Shown: positions 52,305 to 61,184, numbered from the stretch's first letter. The stretch: 64,000 nt of DNA from Tractidigestivibacter montrealensis (GCF_024741235.1 NZ_JANSKA010000005.1:186001-250000), one strand, 5' to 3'. The notes: generated from the sequence alone by a model not told the origin. Numbers and translations are program-made.

Positions 52305-54584
52305 CTACTGAGCCTCGTGGTGACGGCGCGGCTGGCGCTTCTCGCCATTCTCGCCGCCGTTGTTGGTGCGAGAGGAACCCTCGCCACGGTCGCCGGGATG
52401 ACGACGAACGCGGGGACGACGCTCGCCGGAGCGCTCGGAACGCTCATGACCGTTGCCCTCGTCGTGGCCATTGTGGCCGGAGCCGGCAGGAGCCTCGGGC
52501 TTGTCGAGGCGGTCGAGGGAAATCTTGCCCTTCTCATCGACCTCGAGGACCTTAACGCGGACCTCGTCACCAATGTTGAGCACGTCCTCGACCTTATCGA
52601 CGCGACCCTTGGCAACGCGGGAGATGTGGAGCAGGCCGTCTTTGCCGGGCAGCAGCTCGACGAAGGCGCCGAAGGGCTGGATGCCCACGACGCGACCGGT
52701 GTACTCCTCCCCCACCTCGGGGACCTTGACGATGGCCTTGATGCGCTCGGCAGCAGCCTCGCCCGCACCGTTGGTGCCAGCGATGAAGACGGTACCGTCC
52801 TCCTGGATGTCGACGGTGGCGCTAGTGTCCTCCTGGATGCCACGGATGACCTTGCCGCCGGAGCCGATGACGTCGCGGATCTTGTCCGTGGGGATCTGGA
52901 GGCTGATGATCTGGGGAGCGGTGTCCTTGGCGTGCTCGCGAGGTGCGGGGATCTGCTCGAGCATCTTGTCCAGGATGAACATGCGGCCCTCGTGCGCCTG
53001 CATGAGTGCCTTGCGCAGGATCTCGGGCGTGAGGCCGGTGGCCTTGTTGTCCATCTGCATGGCGGTGATGCCCTTGGTGGTGCCCGTCACCTTGAAGTCC
53101 ATGTCGCCGAGGAAGTCCTCGAGACCCTGGATGTCGGTGAGGACGACGGTCTTGCCCTCCTCCTGGATGAGGCCCATGGCAACGCCGGAGACCGGGCGCT
53201 TGATGGGCACGCCGGCATCCATGAGCGCCAGCGTGGAACCGCAGGTGGAAGCCATCGAGCTGGAGCCGTTGGACTCCATGACCTCGGAGACCACGCGGAT
53301 GGCGTAGGGGAACTCCTCCTCAGAAGGAATCACGGGAAGCAGCGCGCGCTCGGCCAGCGCACCGTGGCCAATCTCGCGGCGCTTGGGGCTGCCCATGCGA
53401 CCGGTCTCACCGGTGCAGTAGGGCGGGAAGTTGTAGTGGTGGATGTAGCGCTTGCCGTCGACAGGCTCGATGGTGTCAAGGCGCTGCCACTCGTTGAGCA
53501 TGCCCAGGGTGCAGATGGAGAGCACCTGGGTCTGGCCACGCTGGAAGAGGCCAGAGCCGTGGACCAGGGGCAGGTAGTCGGGCTTGACCATGATCGGGCG
53601 AATCTCGGTGGGGGTACGGCCGTCGACGCGCTCGCCGGTCTCAACGACCATCTTGCGCATGGCGTGCTTCTCGAGGCCCTTGAGCTCGACGGCGATGGCG
53701 CGGCTCCACTGAGCCTGCTCGTCCTCGGTGAACTCGGCCTTGATGGACTCCTTGAGGGCCTCGACCTTGCCCATGCGGGAGAGCTTGTCGGCGTCCTTGA
53801 GGGCGGCGCTCATCTCGTCAAAGTGCGCGAAGATGCGGTCGTGAACCTCGGGGGTGGGCTCGTCGAGGACGTACTCCTTCTTGACGATGGGGCCGTTGGC
53901 CTCCTCCCACTTGGCGAAGAACTTCTTCTCCTCCTCGCAGAAGGCGGCAATGGCCTCCTGGCCAAACGCCATGGCGGCCAGCATGTCCTCCTCGCTGATC
54001 TCCTTGGCGCCAGCCTCGAGCATGGAGATGAACGTGGACGAGCCAGCCAGCTCGAGGTCGAGGTCGGAGGTGTCGCGCTCCTCGTAGGTGGGGTTCACGA
54101 GGAACTCGCCCGTCTCGGGGTTGCGGCCAATGCGCACGCAGGCAAGCGGGCCCTCGAAGGGCACGCCACCGACGGTGAGGGCGGCAGAGGCACCCATCAC
54201 GCAGATGGTGTCAACGGAGTGGATCTGGTCTGCCACGAGCGGAGTGGCGACGACCTGCACCTCGTTGCGGAAGCCGTCGGGGAAGGACGGGCGCAGCGGG
54301 CGGTCGATCATGCGGGCCGTGAGGGTGGCCTTCTCAGAGGGCCTGGCCTCACGCTTGAGGTATCCGCCGGGGATGCGGCCCACGGCGTACATCTTCTCGA
54401 TGAAGTCGACCGTCAGGGGGAAGAAGTCGTAATCCTTGCGCTCCTTCGAAACCACGGCGGTCACGAGGACGGTAGAGTCCCCGCACTTCACCAGGCAGGC
54501 GCCCGTGGCCTGCTTTGCGAGCTCGCCCGCCTCGAGAGCGTAGTGCTTTCCGTAGAGGTCGAACTCGTATGTAACCTTTGTCAT
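52305..54584 (-). CDS. pnp: Polyribonucleotide nucleotidyltransferase
   Basis: A 759-residue phosphorolytic 3'-5' exoribonuclease. Two RNase PH domains (first from residue 1; second around HHYNFPPYCTGETGR), a KH domain with IPTDKIRDVIGSGGKVIRGI and an S1 domain with EEYTGRVVGIQPFGAFVELL are in the usual order. A basic, Arg/Gly/His-rich tail of about 60 residues follows. ATG 54584 is chosen since AGAGGA precedes it. rpsO lies upstream on the same strand, the classical rpsO-pnp pair. Confidence 0.97.
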   Translation of the reverse strand: MTKVTYEFDLYGKHYALEAGELAKQATGACLVKCGDSTVLVTAVVSKERKDYDFFPLTVDFIEKMYAVGRIPGGYLKREARPSEKATLTARMIDRPLRPSFPDGFRNEVQVVATPLVADQIHSVDTICVMGASAALTVGGVPFEGPLACVRIGRNPETGEFLVNPTYEERDTSDLDLELAGSSTFISMLEAGAKEISEEDMLAAMAFGQEAIAAFCEEEKKFFAKWEEANGPIVKKEYVLDEPTPEVHDRIFAHFDEMSAALKDADKLSRMGKVEALKESIKAEFTEDEQAQWSRAIAVELKGLEKHAMRKMVVETGERVDGRTPTEIRPIMVKPDYLPLVHGSGLFQRGQTQVLSICTLGMLNEWQRLDTIEPVDGKRYIHHYNFPPYCTGETGRMGSPKRREIGHGALAERALLPVIPSEEEFPYAIRVVSEVMESNGSSSMASTCGSTLALMDAGVPIKRPVSGVAMGLIQEEGKTVVLTDIQGLEDFLGDMDFKVTGTTKGITAMQMDNKATGLTPEILRKALMQAHEGRMFILDKMLEQIPAPREHAKDTAPQIISLQIPTDKIRDVIGSGGKVIRGIQEDTSATVDIQEDGTVFIAGTNGAGEAAAERIKAIVKVPEVGEEYTGRVVGIQPFGAFVELLPGKDGLLHISRVAKGRVDKVEDVLNIGDEVRVKVLEVDEKGKISLDRLDKPEAPAGSGHNGHDEGNGHERSERSGERRPRVRRHPGDRGEGSSRTNNGGENGEKRQPRRHHEAQ

Positions 54585-54722
54585 ACGTTTCCTCTTATCT
54601 CCGCCTGCCCCATTGCAGGCGGGCCGTCTTGCGGGCCCCCGCACCACGCGCGGGGACGAGAATAGCGTGTGCGACGCATCGCACGCCCGCGGCGCGCCCT
54701 CGCTTCTCTCGGGCGCACAAGC

Positions 54723-54747
54723 AAGGGGCGCCCGCAGGCGCCCCCTT
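54723..54747 (-). terminator. Hairpin between rpsO and pnp
   Basis: AAGGGGCGCC and GGCGCCCCCTT form a stem with one bulged base. It may be an rpsO terminator or, as in other bacteria, a processing site in the rpsO-pnp transcript. Confidence 0.6.
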
Positions 54748-54754
54748 GAAACAC

Positions 54755-55033
54755 TTACTGGATGTTGTCGCGGATGCCGAGGCTCTTGATGAGGGAACGA
54801 TACTCCTCGATGTCCTGAGCCTTGATGTAGGAGAGCAGGCGACGACGCTTACCGACGAGCATGAGCAGGCCGCGGCGGGTGTGGAAGTCCTTCTTGTGGC
54901 TCTTCATGTGCTCGGTGAGGCCCTTGATGCGCTCGGTGAGCAGAGCAACCTGGACGGCTGCGGAGCCAGAGTCCTTCTCGTCCTTGCCATACTGCTTAAT
55001 GAGCTCGGCCTTGCGCTCCTTGGTGACTGCCAT
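54755..55033 (-). CDS. rpsO: 30S ribosomal protein S15
   Basis: A 92-residue primary rRNA-binding protein of the 30S subunit. It has [40 protein letters not shown], seen here in pieces, with the highly conserved HxxDxxxRRGL and GKRRxLL segments that bind 16S rRNA. GAAAGGGG lies before ATG 55033. The structured leader upstream could bind S15 itself for feedback control, which is known in several phyla. Confidence 0.96.
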   Translation of the reverse strand: MAVTKERKAELIKQYGKDEKDSGSAAVQVALLTERIKGLTEHMKSHKKDFHTRRGLLMLVGKRRRLLSYIKAQDIEEYRSLIKSLGIRDNIQ

Positions 55034-55077
55034 GTGGAACCCCTTTCGTTCTTTGGATGCGCCCCGGACCGGGACGG

Positions 55078-55130
55078 TCGCCAGGCAGTTGGCGAGCCGC
55101 TAGGTGCGGGGTAATGACCTTGGTATGATA
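55078..55130 (-). promoter_or_regulatory. rpsO promoter and leader hairpin
   Basis: An extended -10 (TGC-TATCAT, the hexamer at 55125-55130) lies about 90 bases before rpsO. The leader holds a perfect stem TCGCCA...TGGCGA (55078-55095) next to a GC-rich CCCGG/CCGGG stem, a shape compatible with an S15-binding leader. Confidence 0.4.
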
Positions 55131-55189
55131 GCACGCGCCTTGGAGCTGCGGCGGTACCCACACAATCGCCGCATACAGCACGCCTTCAC

Positions 55190-57478
55190 CTACTTCGCCG
55201 CGTAGAAGGCCTCGCCCTCCTGGCTCCATCCGAGGGGCCCCAGATAGGAGTACTCGGAGTAGTCCGTGGTGAAGAGGTGGGTGCCCGCCGTGAGCCAGCG
55301 GTTGTAGAGGCGGTAGATGGGCGCGCCGCCCGAGGAGGCGTCCGCGGAGCGGAAGGACTCGCCCTCCTGCCGCCACCCGATCGAGCCCAGGTAGGCGTAC
55401 TCGGAGGCGCTGCCGGTGTAGAGGTGGTCGCCCGAGTAGGGGTTGTAGAGGCGCCACACCGGGGTGCCGCCCGAGGCCGGGGCGTACCAGGCGACGCCCT
55501 CCTGCGACCAGCCAATGGAGCCGAGGTAGGAGTACTCGGAGTAGTCCGTGGTGAAGAGGTGCTCGCCGGACCACCGGTTGTAGAGGCGGTACATGGGGAC
55601 GGTGGCAACGGGGGGCTCAACTATCATGAAGGTCAGCGACGTGGAGCCCGTATAACCTCCAATGCCGGTAATCGTGACTGTCGCGGTACCCGGATCCACA
55701 TTGTTGGAGTATGCCACCGTGTAGTCTGTGCCTTCCGTGAGCGTGAACCCCTCAAACGTGACGGTTACGGCGGTGGCAATGGCTGAGCCCGTGTAGACCT
55801 GGGACGGGATGGTGGCTACGCTCGCCAAGGAGATGTCCTTAAGGGATACGACTTGGGTGCCCTTCGCAAGCGAGACAGCCTTGTAGGCGTTGACCAGGCC
55901 ATACCCCGTCTGCCTGTCCCATCCCGCTGTCCCCAAATCCTCTGCGGACTCGTAGAGGTAGTCAATGGCCTGCTCGGCACTCAGGCTGCTGTTGGCGGCA
56001 AACTCCATGGCGAGCACTCCGGCAACCCACGGAGACGCCATCGATGTGCCGCTCAGCTGGCCATAGCTGCTATCACCCGTCCTCAACGTGCTCAGGATGG
56101 ATGTGCCTGGGGCACAGATGTTCTTGTTCGAGGTGCTGCTCGCCTGGGACGTAGTGTTGTAGTTGGAGGAGGACGAGAGGGTCCAGGCACAGTTCGTGTA
56201 GGCCACGTTCATAACGGCAACGAGGTGGGCGGAGAGGTCTGCGGGGGCAGACAGGTAGGGAACCGTAAGCCCCAGCGCCGAGTTCTGGTTGCCTGCGGCG
56301 CACACGGTAACAATGCCCTGCTCATAGGCCTTCTCTATGGACTCCGAGAGAGCCGCGTCCAAGCTCGAAAGAGCCCCACCAACACTCATGTTGACCACAC
56401 GGATGTTGTACGCCGAGGCGTTCCGGATCACGTAATTGTACGCGCACACCAGGTCATCGGTGTAGCAATTGCCCTCGAGCTTCTTGGTGCCGGCGGGGGT
56501 AGTGAACGTACTTGTGGGGAACACCTTCACGCCCACAATGCCCGCGTTGTAGGACGTGCCGGCAACGCCCTTCGCGTTGTTCGCCTCTGCGGCTACGATG
56601 CCGGCCACGTGGGTGCCATGCCCCTCGACGTCCGTGGCGTCGGTAACATCACCATCGAGTCCGTTAGCCGAGTTGGCCACCGTGGCATCATAGGTGGCCA
56701 CGACATTGTCCTTGAGGTCCTCATGAGACGACCGGATTCCCGTGTCCAACACAGCCAAGGAGACGGTCTTATCCGTTTGCACAAGGTCCCACGCTTCCGT
56801 GACCTCTGTGTCGTTGAGCCCCTCGTAGTTGGCAGCACCAGAGCCAGAGGCGCTCAAATACGGATCGTTCGTGAGCTTAGCGAGGCTCAGCGCGTCTTTC
56901 TCGTCATCCGCCAACGCGTAGGCGTAGTTGGGCTGCGAGTCCAAGCCGACGCCCTCAAGTTGCGAAACCGCATCCTCGACCGAGATGCCCTCGGAGGTTG
57001 CCACACGCACAAGGCCATTGGAGAGGTCCTGGTCATCCACGGACTTGGTGTTCACGCAATCGAGCTGTGCAAGCGCAGCGTCGATGTCCTCCGCGCTTTG
57101 CCCCTCTGCCACGCGGAGAAGGACTACGCCATCCTCGTAGCTTGCGCCATCGTCGCCACCAGAGGACGAGCCTTCATTGGCGTTGGCGTCGTCCTGCGAT
57201 GAGCCGCTTGACCCGCTTGGCTCGGTTGCTTGGGTGTCTTGGTCAGCGCTGTTCGTGTCTAAAGTGGCGGAGTCCGTGACGTCGTGCTCCCCGGGTGCCG
57301 GGGTGGCAGACGTGGTGGAAGGCGCAGCCACATCAGCTCCGCCACCGCCAATGATGCCCGTCGCAACGCCAGCGACGACAAGCGCAACGCCCAGGACGAG
57401 AAGGCCGGAAACGATCTTCTTCCAGAGGTGATGCTGCTGGTCACCACGTCGTTTACGACCGTCAACTCGTCTGCCCAC
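55190..57478 (-). CDS. Secreted subtilisin-like serine protease with tri-repeat module
   Basis: A 762-residue exported S8 protease. Order: basic N terminus and signal/anchor segment (about 20-45), Ser/Asp/Gly-rich linker, an I9-like propeptide (about 115-190), the catalytic domain with D245 (LAVLDTGI), H287 (EGHGTHVAG) and S479 (SGTSMASP), an Ig/MBG-like beta domain (about 540-620), and the A-B-C module (628-762) at the C terminus. I chose GTG 57478 because GAGGGGCGG precedes it; the frame also has TTG 57511 without a ribosome site. It may process or shed the wall enzymes, or feed on protein; the target is unknown. Confidence 0.9.
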   Translation of the reverse strand: MGRRVDGRKRRGDQQHHLWKKIVSGLLVLGVALVVAGVATGIIGGGGADVAAPSTTSATPAPGEHDVTDSATLDTNSADQDTQATEPSGSSGSSQDDANANEGSSSGGDDGASYEDGVVLLRVAEGQSAEDIDAALAQLDCVNTKSVDDQDLSNGLVRVATSEGISVEDAVSQLEGVGLDSQPNYAYALADDEKDALSLAKLTNDPYLSASGSGAANYEGLNDTEVTEAWDLVQTDKTVSLAVLDTGIRSSHEDLKDNVVATYDATVANSANGLDGDVTDATDVEGHGTHVAGIVAAEANNAKGVAGTSYNAGIVGVKVFPTSTFTTPAGTKKLEGNCYTDDLVCAYNYVIRNASAYNIRVVNMSVGGALSSLDAALSESIEKAYEQGIVTVCAAGNQNSALGLTVPYLSAPADLSAHLVAVMNVAYTNCAWTLSSSSNYNTTSQASSTSNKNICAPGTSILSTLRTGDSSYGQLSGTSMASPWVAGVLAMEFAANSSLSAEQAIDYLYESAEDLGTAGWDRQTGYGLVNAYKAVSLAKGTQVVSLKDISLASVATIPSQVYTGSAIATAVTVTFEGFTLTEGTDYTVAYSNNVDPGTATVTITGIGGYTGSTSLTFMIVEPPVATVPMYRLYNRWSGEHLFTTDYSEYSYLGSIGWSQEGVAWYAPASGGTPVWRLYNPYSGDHLYTGSASEYAYLGSIGWRQEGESFRSADASSGGAPIYRLYNRWLTAGTHLFTTDYSEYSYLGPLGWSQEGEAFYAAK
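55193..55597 (-). repeat. Tri-repeat module in the subtilase (GC-rich copy)
   Basis: Unit A YRLYNRWSGEHLFT, unit B WRLYNPYSGDHLYT, unit C YRLYNRWLTAGTHLFTT. Units A and C share the phrase DYSEYSYLG and near-identical DNA. This stretch is clearly richer in G and C than the rest of the gene. Confidence 0.86.
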
Positions 57479-57580
57479 GAATCCGCCCCTCGCCTTCGCC
57501 GGTGAAAACAATCAGCAACTAAACCAATTGTATTGTTTGCTTTGCTTAACTCGCTTTAAGATGAGAGGTCAGCCCCACAC

Positions 57581-58330
57581 TTAGAGTGCGAGCATGAACT
57601 CGAACGCCCTCAGGCGCGCGTCAAGATGTGTTGCCGCCCACCCGTGGGCGCACCCCACAAGCCAGAGCGCGAACTCGGAGGTGACGTCCGCGGCAAGGAG
57701 CTGGTCGAACGTAGACCCGATAAGCGCGCGCACCCAGGCAAGCTGGGACGGCGAAACAGGCTCTGCGCCAGGGACCTCACGCGCGCAGCTCTCACAGAGC
57801 GCGCCACCGGCGGCCGAGGAGAACCACATCGGTGACGGGTCCCCGCAGGCAATGCAGTGGTCAAGCTCCGGGCGCCACCCCTCGTGTGCAAGCACCTTGA
57901 AGACGTATGCGGCAACCGCCAGGTCGAGATGGGGTTGGTCGGTAGACTCCTCGAAGGCCTTGAGCGCACGCGACAGCAGCGGGTAGACAAAGGGATCCTC
58001 GGCATCCTCGAAAGACGTGAGACGTGCCACCTCGCAGGACGCCGAGGCGGCGCTCACGCGCTCGAGGTCCCCGCGCAGCCGCTCGTGCGGGTCGACAAGG
58101 GTGGCCTCGGAGACGATATCGAGATTCCTGCCCGAGGCCAGAAGGAAGTCCGTCTCGGAAAAGAGCTCCACACGCGCCGCCAGACGACCCCCAGGCTTGC
58201 GGGCGCCCTTCGCGACGGCCCGCGCCTGGGCGCCACTGGCTGTGAGCAGGGTCACGATGAGATCCTGTTCGCCCAGCTTGACGTGGTCGAGAACAATGCC
58301 GCGCGTGCGGTGTGTGCGGCTGCCGGCCAT
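57581..58330 (-). CDS. recO: DNA repair protein RecO
   Basis: A 249-residue protein that loads RecA onto SSB-covered DNA and anneals strands. The OB-fold N terminus reads RTRGIVLDHVKLGEQDLIVTLL and the zinc-finger-like CIACGDPSPMWF...ALCESCA is near residue 160. Length is normal. GGGGAG precedes ATG 58330, 14 bp after era. It is the last gene of the dnaJ-to-recO run. Confidence 0.94.
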   Translation of the reverse strand: MAGSRTHRTRGIVLDHVKLGEQDLIVTLLTASGAQARAVAKGARKPGGRLAARVELFSETDFLLASGRNLDIVSEATLVDPHERLRGDLERVSAASASCEVARLTSFEDAEDPFVYPLLSRALKAFEESTDQPHLDLAVAAYVFKVLAHEGWRPELDHCIACGDPSPMWFSSAAGGALCESCAREVPGAEPVSPSQLAWVRALIGSTFDQLLAADVTSEFALWLVGCAHGWAATHLDARLRAFEFMLAL

Positions 58331-58344
58331 GGGTGCCTGCTCCC

Positions 58345-59265
58345 CTAGTCCTCGGCGCTATAGCCAAGGCGGCGGATCTCGTTGGCGTCCCGGCGCCACT
58401 GGGGCTGGACGCGTACAGAGAGGTCCAGGTAGACCTTGCAGCCAAGCAGGCGCTCGATGTCGCGGCGCGCCTCTATGCCCACCGTCTTGATCATGGAGCC
58501 GCCCTTGCCAACCACGATGCCCTTCTGTCCCTCGCGCTCGACGAGCACCGTCGCCGTAACCGAGGCATGCCCGTCCTTGGCGTACTCGATGTCATCGCAG
58601 ATGACGCCAATCGAGTGCGGCACCTCCTGGCGAAGGTTGAGGAAGAGCTTCTCGCGCACGAACTCCGCCACAAGGTCCTCGGGTGTGGCGTCCGTGTCCA
58701 TGTCATCGGGGAACCACTTGGGGCCTTCGGGCAGGTGAGCCGAGACAAGCTTCACGAATGCGTCGACGTTGAAGCCCTCGCGCGCGGAGATGACCAGCTC
58801 GTCGTCGAAATGGGCAAGCTCGCGCGCAGCGCCAAGCTGGGAGGTGACCTGCTCGGGCGTCGCCTTGTCCGCCTTGGTGATCACCAGGAGCTTGAAGTCT
58901 GCCTCGGAGCCGTCGACGTGGCGCGCCACCCAGGCATCGCCCGTGCCAACGGGCTTGGTCGCGTCGACGAGAAAGGCAACCACGTCAGCATCGGCGAGCT
59001 CGGCCAGCGCAGCCTGGTTGAGCTCCTTGCCGAGGCTGTCCTTGGGCTTGTGGAGGCCCGGCGTGTCGATGATAACGAGCTGCGAGTTGGGCGTGTTCAC
59101 CACGGCGCGAAGGCGCTTGCGCGTGGTCTGCGCCACGGGGCTCGTGATGGCCACCTTCTCCCCCATGCACGCGTTGACCAGCGTAGACTTGCCAACGTTG
59201 GGCCTGCCGACCAGTGCCACGAAGCCGCTCCTGAAGGGCGTGCTGCTGTCGTTGTTGCTTTCCAC
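58345..59265 (-). CDS. era: GTPase Era
   Basis: A 306-residue GTPase that assists 16S rRNA maturation and 30S assembly. G1 is GRPNVGKST, G3 DTPGLHKPKDSLG and G4 TKADK; the C-terminal KH domain contains GKGGSMIKTVG. The start is GTG 59265, set by GAGGAG 6 bases upstream. The open frame extends further into the 27-bp palindrome, which is not coding. It follows dgkA and precedes recO, a common order. Confidence 0.96.
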   Translation of the reverse strand: MESNNDSSTPFRSGFVALVGRPNVGKSTLVNACMGEKVAITSPVAQTTRKRLRAVVNTPNSQLVIIDTPGLHKPKDSLGKELNQAALAELADADVVAFLVDATKPVGTGDAWVARHVDGSEADFKLLVITKADKATPEQVTSQLGAARELAHFDDELVISAREGFNVDAFVKLVSAHLPEGPKWFPDDMDTDATPEDLVAEFVREKLFLNLRQEVPHSIGVICDDIEYAKDGHASVTATVLVEREGQKGIVVGKGGSMIKTVGIEARRDIERLLGCKVYLDLSVRVQPQWRRDANEIRRLGYSAED

Positions 59266-59280
59266 GTGCCACTCCTCAAT

Positions 59281-59307
59281 GAGACAAAGGGACTGTCCCT
59301 TTGTCTC
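59281..59307. repeat. Perfect 27-bp palindrome between dgkA and era
   Basis: GAGACAAAGGGAC-T-GTCCCTTTGTCTC is fully self-complementary around a single central T. A partial extra half (TTTGTCTCGCTA) follows at about 59313-59324. It could be a terminator, a REP-like element or a protein site; it is not needed for either gene. Confidence 0.9.
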
Positions 59308-59321
59308 GCTACTTTGTCTCG

Positions 59322-59696
59322 CTAGAAAAAGATTGCGTTTGCAAAGACGATGATGCCCACCACGGCCACGAGCACCGAGAGAACCCACACGGCCGCCGCC
59401 GCGATGTCCTTGGCCCGGCCAGCAAGCGGGTGGAACTCGGGCGACACGAGGTCGACCACGGTCTCGACGGCGGTGTTGAGAAGCTCAGCCGAAATCACCA
59501 CGCCACAGCACACGAGCACGATCGCCCAGCTCAGAGGGTCAAGACCCACCACAAAGCCAGCCACGATGGCAGCAACGCCACCGCCGATCATCACCTTGAT
59601 GTTTCGCTCGGTGCGCACCGCCGTCCTAAAGCCCTGGATGGCAAACAGGAAGCTCTTGCGAAACGACGGGTGGTCGTTGTTCGACCCGGGAATCAC
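59322..59696 (-). CDS. dgkA: Diacylglycerol / undecaprenol kinase
   Basis: A 124-residue integral membrane kinase. In Gram-positive bacteria this family phosphorylates undecaprenol to recycle the lipid carrier. It shows the AVRTERNIKVM segment and the catalytic ELLNTAVETVVDLVSPEFHPLAGRAKD region (in pieces), with three membrane helices. The start is GTG 59696, overlapping the ybeY stop by 4 bp. Confidence 0.93.
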   Translation of the reverse strand: MIPGSNNDHPSFRKSFLFAIQGFRTAVRTERNIKVMIGGGVAAIVAGFVVGLDPLSWAIVLVCCGVVISAELLNTAVETVVDLVSPEFHPLAGRAKDIAAAAVWVLSVLVAVVGIIVFANAIFF

Positions 59697-60202
59697 TCGT
59701 CTACCCCCTCGCGGTGCCTGGTGAGCGTGACGGGCCGCGTTGCGCCATCATGCGGGAGCAGGGCGAGAAGGGCGTCCTCGCGTGCCTCCATGACCTCGGC
59801 CTCGTCGTCCTCAAGGTGGTCGTAGCCAAGGAGGTGCAGGGTCCCGTGAACGAGAAGCAGGCGGAACTCGTCTGCCGCCGTAGTCCCAAAGCGAGCTGCC
59901 TGGCGGGCGATGTAGTCCGGCGCGAGGACAATGTCGCCGAGTTCGCAGGGTTCGCCGGGGGCAAGGTCCGGGTCGTCTGGACGCTCGCACTCGAGCGAGA
60001 TGACGTCGGTTGCCACGTCACGCCCGCGCCACTCGGCGTTGAGCTCGCGGATGCGCTCGTCTCCCACGATGGAAATGGAGAGCAGGCAGTCGCGGGAGAC
60101 ACCTTCCTCGGCAAGCACGCGGTCGAGGTCGGCGCGAATCTCGTCATCGCTGATGGGAGCGGCCATGCCCTCCTCAGCCGTGATGTCATACTCGTTTGCC
60201 AT
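59693..60202 (-). CDS. ybeY: Endoribonuclease YbeY
   Basis: A 169-residue zinc enzyme for 16S rRNA 3'-end maturation and ribosome quality control. The metal motif is HGTLHLLGYDH, preceded by DVATDVISLE and GDIVLAPD. ATG 60202 is chosen since GGGGG precedes it; it overlaps the 3' end of phoH by 17 bp. The phoH-ybeY-dgkA-era order is widely conserved. Confidence 0.95.
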   Translation of the reverse strand: MANEYDITAEEGMAAPISDDEIRADLDRVLAEEGVSRDCLLSISIVGDERIRELNAEWRGRDVATDVISLECERPDDPDLAPGEPCELGDIVLAPDYIARQAARFGTTAADEFRLLLVHGTLHLLGYDHLEDDEAEVMEAREDALLALLPHDGATRPVTLTRHREGVDE

Positions 60203-61184
60203 GGCCGGCCCCCTTCCCAGGCGCCTTCGCGCCACACTCTTCCGTGGCACGATCATAGGCGTCAACAATGCGCGCGACCAGCGCGTTTCTCACGATGTCG
60301 TTGCGATCAAGGTCCACGAACTCGATATCGTCGATCCCCGCGAGCACCTCGCGCGCCTGGTCCAGGCCGCCTGGCCCCACCAGGTCGCGCTGGGAGGCAT
60401 CACCCGTGACCACAAACTTTGACGAGAAGCCCATACGGGTAAGGAACATCTTCATCTGCTGGGGCGTGGTGTTCTGCGCCTCGTCGAGAATCACGAAGGC
60501 GTCGCTGAACGTGCGCCCGCGCATGAAGGCAAGCGGCGCAATCTCGATGGTGCCCTGCTCCATGTAGGTGGCGACCTTCTCGGCGTCTGCCATGTCGAGA
60601 AGTGCGTCGTAAAGCGGTCTCACGTAGGGGTCGAGCTTCTCCTCGAGCGTGCCGGGGAGAAAGCCCAGGGACTCCCCCGCCTCGACGACCGGCCTCGTGA
60701 GCACGATGCGGCTCACCTCGTGGCGCTTGAGGGCCGCGACTGCCATGGCCATGGCCAGATACGTCTTGCCCGTCCCGGCCGGTCCCACGCCAAAGGTTAT
60801 GGAGTTCGAGCGGATTGCCTCCACGTAGCGGCGCTGGCCTGCGGTCTTTGGTCGCACGGGACGCCCGTGGTGGCTGAGGATGACGTCGCCCGCATGCCCG
60901 CGGTCATGGCGCACCCCATGCGTCACCTGGCCCAAGAGGATGTCGACCTCGTCGGAGGTTGGAATCTCTCCCCCCTCGACAACCTTGATGAGCTGAGAGA
61001 AGACCGAGGTGACCTGCTCGACCTGCTCGGCCGGCCCAACGATGAGGACCTGGTTGCCGCGCACCACGACCATGGCCTCGTCGAATGCTCCCTCGATGCG
61101 GCGAAGGTGAGTGTCAGCCGGGCCCATGAGGGCCGTAGGGTCAACGGTGTCGGGAATCGTGAGGCGGACGCGGGTGGGTTCCAT
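60186..61184 (-). CDS. phoH: PhoH-like ATPase
   Basis: A 332-residue cytoplasmic ATPase/predicted RNA helicase relative (PhoL type). It shows Walker A FGVGPAGTGKTYLAMAMAV, Walker B VILDEAQNTTPQQMK and SKFVVTGDASQRDL. The N-terminal part holds the short KH-like segment common in PhoH. ATG 61184 has GGAGGAGC directly upstream. Function is poorly known, but it is always near ybeY and era, hence probably tied to RNA maturation. Confidence 0.94.
   Translation of the reverse strand: MEPTRVRLTIPDTVDPTALMGPADTHLRRIEGAFDEAMVVVRGNQVLIVGPAEQVEQVTSVFSQLIKVVEGGEIPTSDEVDILLGQVTHGVRHDRGHAGDVILSHHGRPVRPKTAGQRRYVEAIRSNSITFGVGPAGTGKTYLAMAMAVAALKRHEVSRIVLTRPVVEAGESLGFLPGTLEEKLDPYVRPLYDALLDMADAEKVATYMEQGTIEIAPLAFMRGRTFSDAFVILDEAQNTTPQQMKMFLTRMGFSSKFVVTGDASQRDLVGPGGLDQAREVLAGIDDIEFVDLDRNDIVRNALVARIVDAYDRATEECGAKAPGKGAGHGKRV

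Noticed and set aside
52317-54665. A 782-codon open frame on the plus strand opposite pnp
   Set aside because: It mirrors the pnp reading frame and arises from the GC-rich third positions; its product is an Ala/Gly/Asp/Leu/Val-rich sequence without motifs, and PNPase on the other strand is beyond doubt.
45732-57478. A prophage lysis module, because several lysins are clustered
   Set aside because: No holin, structural, integrase or attachment sequence is present, each enzyme has its own signal peptide, and pnp-rpsO lies inside the region.
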